Assembly: GCA_944386835.1 (NCBI GenBank)
Contig: CALXCQ010000081.1
Span: 1 to 58,872 of the forward strand
DNA: 58,872 nucleotides
Direction of reading: 5' to 3'
From: an uncultured Oscillospiraceae bacterium
Lineage (GTDB): Bacteria; Bacillota; Clostridia; Oscillospirales; Oscillospiraceae
A program made the position numbers and the translations under genes. Below are positions 1 through 7,490 of the stretch, one piece after another. Position 1 is the stretch's first letter; every line of letters starts with the position of its first letter. The notes below the pieces were generated by a model. It was not told the DNA's origin. It searched no databases and saw only the letters and a program-made list of their open reading frames with translations.

Positions 1-937
1 TATTGCCACCGGAGCAAATCAGAACTGTTTTTTCCGTCCGCTGGCATTTCCCCTCCAAGAGAGAGGCCAGAGCCAAAGCACCTGCACCTTCCAGCGTCAG
101 CTTTCCATACAGGCAAGCCATCTTAACTGCTTTTTTCAGAGTTTCCTCCGATACGGTCACAATGTCATCAACGTTCTTTTCAATATAGGGGAACAGATAG
201 TCTTCGCCTGTTTTCCGGACAACTGCATCAGCCATGGAAGAGCACTTATCCAGTGTCACAAGCTTCCCTGCTTTTCGGGACTGGACATATACGTCAGACC
301 CTTCTGGCATGACACCAATCACTTTAACGGATGGTTTCAGTTCCTTGAGAACAAAGGAAATGCCCGTAATCAAGCCACCACCGCCCAAAGGAACAATCAC
401 CTGATCCACATCCGGCAGCTGATCCAAAATTTCCAACGCAATGGTTCCCTGACCACTGGCTGTATAACGATCGGCAACAGGATGGACATAATACATGTGC
501 TCTTTTTCGCTCATTTCACAAGCTTTTGCAAAAGAAGCATCATAGTTTTCACCATATACCACTAAGTTTGCACCTAGCGCACGAATAGCGTCCTGCTTAA
601 TCTGGGGTGTCGGTTCCGGTACTACCACAGAAGCCCGGATCCCGAGCGTTCTTCCCGCTAATGCGCAGGCTAGCCCGTGGTTACCGGAAGAGGCCGTCAC
701 AATTTGAATGTCTTTTCCATACAACTCAATTAAACTGCTAATTTTATTGGTGGCTCCCCGGAACTTATAGGCGCCTGAGGGGAGCAAAGACTCCGCTTTC
801 AGGTATACCGGGCCACCAACTTGTTGGTTTAACGTCTCAATGGAAAACAAAGGTGTAGGCGGAACCACTGCCCGCACTTTTCTTTCGGCTGCAAATACGT
901 CCGCAATGGTAATGGGATTGGTATCTCTTCCTAACAT
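1..937 (-). CDS. Threonine ammonia-lyase (threonine dehydratase), 3' end cut by window edge
   Basis: A fold-type II PLP enzyme that deaminates L-threonine (and usually L-serine) to 2-oxobutanoate (or pyruvate) through an enamine/imine. About 312 residues are visible. The PLP lysine sits in SGAYKFRG (about residue 58), the substrate loop is SSGNHG and the phosphate-binding loop is GGGG. The visible end reaches the conserved SGGN motif, so little of the catalytic domain is missing; whether an ACT domain follows cannot be seen. Start chosen at the ATG behind GGGAGAA, 15 bases after the ridA-like stop. It is the last visible gene of an operon with a RidA-family protein and a D-serine dehydratase-like enzyme, which suggests a catabolic rather than isoleucine-biosynthetic role; that role is inference. 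Confidence 0.93.
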   Translation of the reverse strand, partial: MLGRDTNPITIADVFAAERKVRAVVPPTPLFSIETLNQQVGGPVYLKAESLLPSGAYKFRGATNKISSLIELYGKDIQIVTASSGNHGLACALAGRTLGIRASVVVPEPTPQIKQDAIRALGANLVVYGENYDASFAKACEMSEKEHMYYVHPVADRYTASGQGTIALEILDQLPDVDQVIVPLGGGGLITGISFVLKELKPSVKVIGVMPEGSDVYVQSRKAGKLVTLDKCSSMADAVVRKTGEDYLFPYIEKNVDDIVTVSEETLKKAVKMACLYGKLTLEGAGALALASLLEGKCQRTEKTVLICSGGN

Positions 938-952
938 AACCGGTTCTCCCTT

Positions 953-1408
953 TTATTCAATCTCAAAAATGGACTCGACTTCCACTGTCAGCCCTAAAGG
1001 CAGACTGTTGGTGCCAATAGCACTGCGAGCATGGCGTCCCTCTTCTCCAAAGACGTCAATGAACAGTTGAGACGCACCGTTAACTACTGTTGCCTGCTCG
1101 GTAAAATCGTCGCTACCGGCGACAAAGGCTAAGATCTTAACTACCTTTTTAATCCGATTCAGATCGCCCAAATAGGCCTGTAAAGCACTTAATGTGTTAA
1201 TCGCGCACGCTCTGGCCGCTCTTTGCCCTTCTTCCACTGTGACATCCACACCCAGACGACCCGTCAGCCGGGTACCATTTTCAATGCTTCCCTGGCCAGA
1301 AATAAACAAAAGGTTTCCCGTCTGATTCACAGGCTTGTACAGACCAGCTGCAGCCAGTCCTTCAGGCAGCTCAATGTTCAGTTCTTTCAGTCTTGCATAC
1401 ACATCCAT
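953..1408 (-). CDS. RidA/YjgF-family reactive enamine/imine deaminase
   Basis: A 151-residue YjgF/YER057c/UK114-family protein. Family members hydrolyse the unstable 2-aminoacrylate or 2-aminocrotonate released by PLP dehydratases, protecting other PLP enzymes. The conserved arginine lies in the C-terminal HARSAIG motif, matching the substrate-binding Arg of RidA. It is longer than E. coli RidA (128 aa) and fits the longer 'like-1' subgroup, whose substrates are less well defined. The start has AAAGGAG nine bases upstream. It sits between two PLP dehydratase-type genes on the same strand, and the downstream one makes exactly the intermediates RidA removes. The family is certain; the physiological substrate is inferred. 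Confidence 0.93.
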   Translation of the reverse strand: MDVYARLKELNIELPEGLAAAGLYKPVNQTGNLLFISGQGSIENGTRLTGRLGVDVTVEEGQRAARACAINTLSALQAYLGDLNRIKKVVKILAFVAGSDDFTEQATVVNGASQLFIDVFGEEGRHARSAIGTNSLPLGLTVEVESIFEIE

Positions 1409-1464
1409 AATCGTAACACTCCTTTAAGTTTTCTTTTATATCGCTTTTGGGATTTACAAATTTG

Positions 1465-2568
1465 TCAATAGGACTTTCCTCTTGCATCCACATGAAGCAT
1501 CTTTACAAATTCTCCATTTCGGACCGCAAAAAGCTCTCCTGCCACATTGGGAACTACACAGGCATGGTTAGGGATAATGCTGACCCGATCGCCAATCTGT
1601 AGCGGCATAACCCCCTGAGAACGTACAAAACCATGCTCCTCATTGAGACTATACAGCTCCAGCTCTGGATATTCTACCAGATAACCAAAATTTTTCCCGT
1701 AATTGCAGCGATCGGTTGTCAGGGTCTTGGAGCCCACATCCAGAATCACCGTGTGGTCATCCGGACGGCTGGCCACGGTGGCAATTACCCGTAACGCACA
1801 TTCCTCCGGTGTAGCCAGGCCTACTTCCAGCGCTGATCCGTCATTAAATATGTAGTTACCACTGCGAATCTCCGTAATGCCCCGCAGCAAATCCGGATGT
1901 TTTCCAGAAAAGCTGGAACCTGCGCTGAGTACCTGCATATCAAACCCCGCCTGCTCCAAAAGCTTCCCGGTCTCAACCAAGTCATCGTGTTCTTTCTTGG
2001 TATACTCCCGAATTTTTTCCATAGATTCCCCAACGTGATAAATTAAGCCTCCGTAATACATAAGGCCACAAATGTGAATACCCTTTAAATTCCGAATGCT
2101 CTCAGCAAACTCCAGAGTAGGCTTTCCCAGCTTCACACCACCACGGTTGAGGCCTCCATCAATTTCAATTAAAACATCGCAGACTTTCCCTGCCGCCTCA
2201 AACTCGTCGGAAATTCCCTTGGCTCCCACATAGCTGTTCACCTCTGTTCGCAAAACACGGCACTTACCGTACAATGCCAAGAGACGCTCCACTTTTTCTT
2301 TGCCAATTAACGGATAAGCCAGGAAAATGTTGTCCAGCCCGGCTTCCACCATTACTTCAGCCTCTGCCAACTTCGCGCAGGTAATACCGACGCTTCCGGC
2401 TGCCATCTGCATTTTCGCCAGTTCTATACACCGATGCGTCTTAATATGCGGTCTGTGTTCCAAGCCGTTTGCCGCTGCATTATCGTGCATCGTCTTTAAA
2501 TTTTTCTCCACTACATCCAAATCTACAACCACTGCCGGTGTCGGAAACTCCGCCTGTGTTTTCCACAT
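1465..2568 (-). CDS. D-serine dehydratase / D-threonine aldolase family enzyme
   Basis: A 367-residue fold-type III PLP protein: alanine racemase-like N-terminal barrel followed by the DSD/DTA C-terminal domain. The PLP lysine is in RPHIKTHR (about residue 43). Near the C-terminus is PNHAC, giving a His-x-Cys metal pair (about residues 335 and 337). Eukaryotic-type D-serine dehydratases use His-x-Cys for zinc, whereas characterised D-threonine aldolases use His-x-Asp, so I favour D-serine (or D-threonine) dehydration over aldol cleavage. An upstream in-frame ATG exists, but the ATG at 2568 has AGGGAG at proper distance. First gene of the run DSD-like, RidA-like, threonine ammonia-lyase. Specificity is not proven by sequence. 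Confidence 0.87.
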   Translation of the reverse strand: MWKTQAEFPTPAVVVDLDVVEKNLKTMHDNAAANGLEHRPHIKTHRCIELAKMQMAAGSVGITCAKLAEAEVMVEAGLDNIFLAYPLIGKEKVERLLALYGKCRVLRTEVNSYVGAKGISDEFEAAGKVCDVLIEIDGGLNRGGVKLGKPTLEFAESIRNLKGIHICGLMYYGGLIYHVGESMEKIREYTKKEHDDLVETGKLLEQAGFDMQVLSAGSSFSGKHPDLLRGITEIRSGNYIFNDGSALEVGLATPEECALRVIATVASRPDDHTVILDVGSKTLTTDRCNYGKNFGYLVEYPELELYSLNEEHGFVRSQGVMPLQIGDRVSIIPNHACVVPNVAGELFAVRNGEFVKMLHVDARGKSY

Positions 2569-2662
2569 AACTCCCTCGCTCCTTATCTGCAGGCTATTGG
2601 GAGGCATTTTTTAATGCCCCTGCTATAAAACTATGTCGCCACAAAATGCCATATCGCAAAAA

Positions 2663-3124
2663 TTAAAAAACTGCCGCAACTCCATAACTGACAGTGCACA
2701 TAATAAGTCCAGCCGTTATGACGCCCAGGAGAATTGCAGGAAATGCAGTCTTAATCCGCAAATCGAAAATCGTTGCCACCAACGCTCCTGTCCAGGCTCC
2801 CGTTCCGGGAAGGGGAATCGCTACTAAAATGTACAGGCCTAACAGCTCATATTTACGTAAAATCTCACCTTTTGCCCTGGCCCGCTTTTCCAGCCAAACC
2901 ACTTTCCTGGCAAGCCATCCAGACTGCCGCTCCATCCAGTCAAAAATTTTCCGAATAAACAACATAATAAAGGGAACTGGTATCATGTTCCCAATGACAC
3001 TAACAATGAGTACCTGCCAAACTGGCAAGCCCATAGAAACGCCGACAGGGACCGCCCCACGAAGCTCGATTACCGGGACCATGGCCAAGGCCATTGTGGC
3101 CAATAATTGGGTTACATAACTCAT
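2663..3124 (-). CDS. Small multidrug export-like membrane protein (COG2426 family)
   Basis: A 153-residue integral membrane protein with the features of the 'putative small multi-drug export' family: N-terminal helix, the ELRGAVPVG motif (about residues 20-28), a basic cytoplasmic loop rich in Arg/Lys, the PLPGTGAW motif, and two more C-terminal helices. Despite the family name, the transported substrate is unknown for most members. It lies downstream of a strong minus-strand promoter more than 300 bases away and has no good Shine-Dalgarno site directly before its ATG, so the start is only moderately secure. The next gene on this strand starts about 95 bases further on. Confidence 0.85.
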   Translation of the reverse strand: MSYVTQLLATMALAMVPVIELRGAVPVGVSMGLPVWQVLIVSVIGNMIPVPFIMLFIRKIFDWMERQSGWLARKVVWLEKRARAKGEILRKYELLGLYILVAIPLPGTGAWTGALVATIFDLRIKTAFPAILLGVITAGLIMCTVSYGVAAVF

Positions 3125-3442
3125 AAATACTCAAAGCCAATCCTTTCTTTAGCATAAATGGACTGGAAGGCTTTTGCCGTTTACTGCGCCCACCGCAGTC
3201 TGAAAGCTTCCGTATTCTCTTTTCCACCACTTTGTTCTTCTCTTCATTCCGAAAAATCTACCATAGAACAGTTGGTATTTCCTTTGTGCCATTACACCGC
3301 AGCACAGTAGGGCAACCAAAAGCTGTCCTAAAGGCGAAAAATTCAGGATGGTGCACGTCATAGAATTGTGTTTCCCTATTTGTAAAGGCAGTACGTTCAC
3401 ATACTAAAAAACCATATTCTGTCACATCTACACACCTTGTTT
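3125..3442 (-). other. Long leader between promoter and exporter gene; no firm gene
   Basis: About 320 bases without a convincing gene. A minus-strand frame of 70 codons starts at an ATG near 3361 with a hydrophobic start and a basic, aromatic-rich middle, but it lacks a good ribosome site and resembles no family I know. A short hairpin-like AGTA...TACT repeat lies early in the leader. No known riboswitch signature was seen. Confidence 0.35.
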
Positions 3443-3471
3443 ATCATATAACGCTCACACTGACTTGTCAA
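3443..3471 (-). promoter_or_regulatory. Sigma-A promoter upstream of the small membrane exporter gene
   Basis: On the minus strand TTGACA, a 17-base spacer and TATGAT. Transcription would start near 3436, just past the lysR stop, leaving a leader of about 310 bases before the exporter start at 3124. Confidence 0.65.
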
Positions 3472-3482
3472 CAAACCCTCCT

Positions 3483-4469
3483 TTAATTTTCTACCTTGTG
3501 CAGCTTTTCCGCCTCAGGATTTCCTTCCATACAGTAATGGGCAATTCGTAAAAATTCCTTCATTGCCTGTGTCCGATAACGGTTACGTTTATAGAATAAA
3601 GCAATCCGTCTGGCTTCCTGTGTTTCTGCCAATTTATAATAGACAAGACTTTCTTCTGGCTTTACCAGTTTTAAAAGAGTATCGCTGACAAAGGAAATTC
3701 CCATGCCGTGACAGGATAAATTATATCCTGTTATTTGCTGATCCAACTGTAACCGGATATCCGGATGAACGCCCCCTTCTTTAAAAATCCGATCCGCTCG
3801 TTTTCGTGTGTCATTTCCCAGTTTTAATAAAAGGAACGGTTCTTGACTGAAAATGGAAATCGGTGCAGTTGGATAGGTATCCTGTAAATAAGTCCCGTCA
3901 CGGATCACCTCCAGAGGGATCTGATATCGACCGGCTTTCTCATTACAGGGTAAAACTTTGGGAACTGCCAATACAATGTGATCTTGACATAAAATCTCAC
4001 TTCCAATGATCTGCGAATCGAACGTACCATTATCTGCTACCAAATCTAATTTCCCGGCCATCAGCCTCTCCTGCAATCGGCTGGTGTCAAGCTCCTCCAA
4101 TTCCACGGTAATTTTAGGAAACGCTCCATGATAGGCAGACAGAATTGGCGGCAAAAAGTACGAGGTGAAAAGGGCCGTTCCGCCTATGGCAATCCGTCCC
4201 GTATTCCCCTGAATTCGATCACTAATAAACTGATCCAGTTCGTTTTCAACAACCATAATACGTTCCACGCTGTTTATGTACGCTTGTCCCAATTCCGTCA
4301 AGCCAATCGGCGTTGTACTTCGGTCAAAAATGGGGAAGCCTAGTTTTTGCTCCACCTTTTTCACCGCCACACTTAAGGAAGGCTGGGATATGTATAAATT
4401 GGCAGCTGCTTTGGAAAAGCTCTTTTCTCGGTAAACTTCGTAAACATATTCCATACCCTGCAAGTCCAT
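3483..4469 (-). CDS. LysR-family transcriptional regulator
   Basis: A 328-residue regulator with an N-terminal winged helix-turn-helix (about residues 1-60, including SFSKAAANLYISQPSLS) followed by a periplasmic-binding-like co-inducer domain (about 90-300). It is divergent from aspA, and the two starts are about 160 bases apart; LysR proteins commonly control the divergent gene. I therefore infer regulation of aspartase and autorepression from this intergenic region, with an amino acid or dicarboxylate as possible effector. The C-terminus carries extra charged residues beyond the usual length. The intergenic region is AT-rich and holds the aspA promoter. Confidence 0.92.
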   Translation of the reverse strand: MDLQGMEYVYEVYREKSFSKAAANLYISQPSLSVAVKKVEQKLGFPIFDRSTTPIGLTELGQAYINSVERIMVVENELDQFISDRIQGNTGRIAIGGTALFTSYFLPPILSAYHGAFPKITVELEELDTSRLQERLMAGKLDLVADNGTFDSQIIGSEILCQDHIVLAVPKVLPCNEKAGRYQIPLEVIRDGTYLQDTYPTAPISIFSQEPFLLLKLGNDTRKRADRIFKEGGVHPDIRLQLDQQITGYNLSCHGMGISFVSDTLLKLVKPEESLVYYKLAETQEARRIALFYKRNRYRTQAMKEFLRIAHYCMEGNPEAEKLHKVEN

Positions 4470-4523
4470 CTTCTCAACTCCATTATAGTTTATATCGAAT
4501 AATAATTATATTGATATATGTAT

Positions 4524-4552
4524 TTGAAAATATCTTACGCCATGTCTATACT
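4524..4552 (+). promoter_or_regulatory. aspA promoter
   Basis: TTGAAA, 17-base spacer, TATACT. Transcription would start near 4559, giving a leader of about 70 bases before the aspA ATG. The leader contains a perfect 14-base palindrome (4592-4605). Confidence 0.7.
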
Positions 4553-4591
4553 GAAAGCAAGAAATAGGAAAGAAACTTTATAGATTCTAAA

Positions 4592-4605
4592 TTCCTATAT
4601 AGGAA
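4592..4605. promoter_or_regulatory. Perfect 14-base palindrome in the aspA leader
   Basis: TTCCTATATAGGAA is an exact palindrome lying between the predicted transcription start and the ribosome site of aspA. A related half-site (ATAGGAA) occurs about 30 bases upstream near 4564. It could be an operator; the binding protein is unknown, and it lacks the T-N11-A form usual for LysR sites. Confidence 0.45.
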
Positions 4606-4628
4606 ACGTCCGGATGGGAGGAACTCTG

Positions 4629-6068
4629 ATGAAACAACCTAACTGCCAGCAAATTCGTATGGAGTCTGATTCCATTGGAATAAAAGAGGTGCCTGTTGAT
4701 GCTTACTATGGTGTACAGACCCTACGCGCGAAAGAAAATTTCCCTATTACCGGTCTGACAATGCATCCGGAATTGATCAACAGTATCGCCACAATTAAAA
4801 AAGCGGCCGCCATTACTAATTTTGAAGTAGGTATTTTGGATAAAGATAAAACAGACGCCATTGTTCAAGCCTGTGACGAAATTGTAGCGGGACATTATCA
4901 CGATCAATTTATTGTGGACCCCATTCAAGGCGGAGCCGGAACCAGTTTAAATATGAACGCCAATGAAGTAATCGCCAATCGGGCAATTGAAATATTAGGG
5001 GGCCAGAAAGGTGACTATTCTCTAATCAGTCCCAATGACCATGTCAATTGCGGGCAATCCACCAATGATGTTTTCCCTTCCTGCGGTAAGATGACAGCAC
5101 TGCGTCTTTTGGAAAAGGCCTTGGTACAGTTGGGTCGGTTGGAACATGCCTTAAACCAAAAAGCGCAGGAATTTGACCATATCATCAAAATGGGACGTAC
5201 CCAACTGCAAGACGCCGTTCCTATCCGCTTAGGGCAAGAGTTTCGCGCCTATTGCAGTGCAATTCAGCGGGATTTGCGGCGTCTTGATCAAACCAAAGGA
5301 GAATTGCAGAGCTTAAATTTAGGTGGCACTGCCGTAGGAACCGGTCTTAACGCCGATGTTCACTATTTTAAACGGATTGTTTCCAACATTGCCAAGTATT
5401 CAGGACTGGATCTGGTGCAAGCCTATGATTTAATTGATGCCACGCAAAATCTGGACGGTTACACCGCCGTTTCCGGAGCAGTAAAATCCTGCGCTGTTAA
5501 TCTTGGAAAAATGTCCAATGACCTTCGTCTCATGTCCTCAGGTCCACGCACAGGCTTAGGAGAAATTAATTTGCCAGCGAAACAAAATGGCTCTTCCATT
5601 ATGCCTGGCAAAGTAAACCCGGTGATTCCGGAAGTTGTCAATCAGGTCGTGTTTAATATTATTGGTAATGATATGACCATTACCATGGCCTGCGAAGCAG
5701 GGCAGCTGGAACTAAATGCCTTCGAGCCCATCATCTTTTATAATCTTTTTCAGTCTATAGAAACCCTCACCTTTGCCGTGAAAACCTTGGTGGATAACTG
5801 TATTGTTGGTATTACCGCCAATGAGGTTCATTGTAAAGAATTGGTAGAAAACAGCGTTGGCATTATCACTGCTCTTTGCCCCTATGTTGGATATGCAAAA
5901 GCCGCAGAATTAGCGAAAGAAGCGATATCCACAGGTGCCAACGTAAAGGAACTGATCCTCCGGGACCATATTCTCACTCAGCAAGAGTTAGAAATCATTT
6001 TGGATCCTTACCGCATGACAGAACCGGGCATTCGTGGCCAGGCGGAACACTTACACAAACAGGGATAA
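4629..6068 (+). CDS. aspA: Aspartate ammonia-lyase (aspartase)
   Basis: A 479-residue member of the aspartase/fumarase superfamily, which interconverts L-aspartate with fumarate and ammonia. The superfamily signature GSSIMPGKVNP is present around residue 320, with the catalytic serine in that loop. The overall length and the N-terminal stretch with DSIGIKEVP fit aspartase better than class II fumarase. An upstream in-frame ATG at 4614 exists, but GGGAGGA is correctly placed only for the ATG at 4629. It is divergent from a LysR gene and monocistronic. In an anaerobe it would feed aspartate into fumarate reduction or fermentation; that use is inference. Confidence 0.95.
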   Translation: MKQPNCQQIRMESDSIGIKEVPVDAYYGVQTLRAKENFPITGLTMHPELINSIATIKKAAAITNFEVGILDKDKTDAIVQACDEIVAGHYHDQFIVDPIQGGAGTSLNMNANEVIANRAIEILGGQKGDYSLISPNDHVNCGQSTNDVFPSCGKMTALRLLEKALVQLGRLEHALNQKAQEFDHIIKMGRTQLQDAVPIRLGQEFRAYCSAIQRDLRRLDQTKGELQSLNLGGTAVGTGLNADVHYFKRIVSNIAKYSGLDLVQAYDLIDATQNLDGYTAVSGAVKSCAVNLGKMSNDLRLMSSGPRTGLGEINLPAKQNGSSIMPGKVNPVIPEVVNQVVFNIIGNDMTITMACEAGQLELNAFEPIIFYNLFQSIETLTFAVKTLVDNCIVGITANEVHCKELVENSVGIITALCPYVGYAKAAELAKEAISTGANVKELILRDHILTQQELEIILDPYRMTEPGIRGQAEHLHKQG

Positions 6069-6100
6069 TGTCATTTTATTTCTTTTCATAGGATACTCCG

Positions 6101-6153
6101 GTCTCTTACCTGCAAGAGGGCTGCATAATGTAGTGGCCCTGCAGGTAAGAGAC
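6101..6153 (+). repeat. Perfect 14-base inverted repeat downstream of aspA
   Basis: Arms at 6101-6114 and 6140-6153 (GTCTCTTACCTGCA and its complement) pair perfectly, with an inner GGGC/GCCC step. It could fold at the 3' end of the aspA transcript. Only a short T-poor stretch follows, so it is not a typical intrinsic terminator; it may block 3' exonucleases or be the remnant of an element. Confidence 0.6.
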
Positions 6154-6321
6154 AATCTTTACTCCCCATCAGATCATTTACATCTTCGCAAGCCAGTGCC
6201 TCCGGGATGGATTTTTATAACAATCGCTTCCGTCAATGTCCCACCAACTTTCACCTGACATTTTAGGAACGCTACTAAAATACGCTTATTCTTTCTAAGC
6301 AAGCTATAGCTGCAGTTTTTA

Positions 6322-6350
6322 TTGTTTTATGGAGTATCCTGTGCTATACT
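6322..6350 (+). promoter_or_regulatory. Promoter of the DivIVA-like gene
   Basis: TTGTTT, 17-base spacer, TATACT, ending 43 bases before the ATG. The rest of the 6154-6393 interval shows no gene. Confidence 0.65.
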
Positions 6351-6393
6351 GGAAAAAAACCGCCAACTCCAGTAGATTGTGAGGAATGTTGTC

Positions 6394-6951
6394 ATGTCAA
6401 CCGCAAATTTCAGAACTTCTCTGGGAGGATTCCATCGTGCCGATGTAGTCAATTTTATTGAAGAAACCTCTCTGACCCATGAGAAGGCCATTCGAAACCT
6501 AAAAGATGAAATTGGCGCATTACAAACCCAGTTATCTGCTATGAAGGCTGAAAAAGATGCCTTATTACAAGAACTCGCGGAAAAAGAAAAAGAAATAGCC
6601 GCCTACGTGGCAGCCAGTTCCAAACAAGAAACACCAACCGCTTCGCAGGAGGCTTCCCCAGATTCCCCGTCCTCGGGCTTGGATGAGTTGGAATTGGCAG
6701 CATACCGCAGGGCGGAGGCTATGGAGCGAACGGCACAATTGCGGGCACAAAAGCTCTTACAACAGGTGAACGGTATTGTAGAAAATGTTGCTGCACAGTT
6801 TTCTTCTTCCAAAAACGAAATCGCAGATTTAGGCGCGGATTTACAAACAAATTTAAAACATTTACAGGATGCATTTTCTCAGCTTCAGCTCCAATTAGAA
6901 GTGACTTCCAGAACTCTTTCACAGTTTGAACCTTTGCTCCCAGAATCCTGA
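6394..6951 (+). CDS. DivIVA-domain coiled-coil protein
   Basis: A 185-residue protein. The N-terminus (FRTSLGGFHRADVVNFIEE, residues 6-24) matches the membrane-binding DivIVA lipid-binding segment. A coiled coil rich in Lys/Glu follows (about 25-75), then a Ser/Pro-rich linker (78-98) and a second coiled coil (100-180). DivIVA proteins recognise curved membrane at septa and poles and recruit partners. The layout resembles short accessory DivIVA-like proteins of Clostridia more than the main cell-division DivIVA. Start chosen at the ATG with GAGG nine bases upstream rather than the GTG at 6379 inside that ribosome site. Partner and exact role unknown. Confidence 0.8.
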   Translation: MSTANFRTSLGGFHRADVVNFIEETSLTHEKAIRNLKDEIGALQTQLSAMKAEKDALLQELAEKEKEIAAYVAASSKQETPTASQEASPDSPSSGLDELELAAYRRAEAMERTAQLRAQKLLQQVNGIVENVAAQFSSSKNEIADLGADLQTNLKHLQDAFSQLQLQLEVTSRTLSQFEPLLPES

Positions 6952-6983
6952 CTTTCTAAAAGATAGAAGATATTTACATAAAA

Positions 6984-7244
6984 GCCCTCATGTTTGGAAA
7001 TTAAGTTTTCCATGCCGCTGCCGGTTCTTTCCTGTGATTGTGAGCTAGGTTTTGGGAAAAAACCAGTAGACAAAAGCACCCTGCCGTTTCAAATGTTCCA
7101 TACATGACTTTGGATATCCTGACAATCTTATTCTTTGTTTGGGCCCGGATCTTCTGGGCCGTCAAATGTGTTTTCAAGGAAAATTTACTCGACTCTTATA
7201 TTCCATTGGTCCGTTCTTCTCTTCACAGGAGAACGGACCTTTTC
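6984..7244 (+). ncRNA. Candidate structured small RNA (6S-like?)
   Basis: No gene fits this 539-base gap before the next CDS. A weak promoter (CTGACT, 17 bases, TATTTA at 6948-6976) precedes it and an intrinsic terminator closes it at 7208-7244. Nested pairings join its two sides: GATAT near 6968 with ATATC near 7113, CATGTTTGGAA near 6989 with TTCCATACATG near 7097 (one mismatch), and AAAG with CTTT. A rod with a large central bubble is 6S-like, and CACCCTGCC on the 3' side recalls the Firmicutes 6S bubble. The identity is uncertain. Confidence 0.4.
7208..7244 (+). terminator. Intrinsic terminator
   Basis: GGTCCGTTCT (7208-7217) pairs with AGAACGGACC (7230-7239), followed by TTTTC. It ends transcripts from the DivIVA-like gene or the candidate small RNA and insulates the next promoter. 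Confidence 0.8.
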
Positions 7245-7323
7245 TATTTGAACAAGAATGATACCCGTCTATTGTGCAAAACGCTCTTTTTCTTTCCTGT
7301 TTTTTTGGCAATCCTGTTAATTC

Positions 7324-7352
7324 TTGACAAAGCTTTTCTTTTGTCCTATAAT
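7324..7352 (+). promoter_or_regulatory. Perfect consensus sigma-A promoter of the first ornithine cyclodeaminase gene
   Basis: TTGACA, 17 bases, TATAAT: a full match to consensus. The leader of about 130 bases holds a CTGGCA...TGCCAG hairpin and the palindrome GGTACTTGTACC at 7441-7452. Confidence 0.85.
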
Positions 7353-7490
7353 AGGCCATATCTTATTTCTCCGTCTATTCTGGCAATGTCTCCCAACCAT
7401 ATGCCAGTTCTGTCGGCGAAATGCGATTGTTAATGGCTTGGGTACTTGTACCACTTCCAACAGAATACATAACGGAAAAGGAGATTAACC

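Noticed and set aside
7104..7433. Plus-strand open frame of 109 codons between the DivIVA-like and ornithine cyclodeaminase genes
   Set aside because: It runs through an intrinsic terminator and a perfect promoter, has no ribosome site and no family match.
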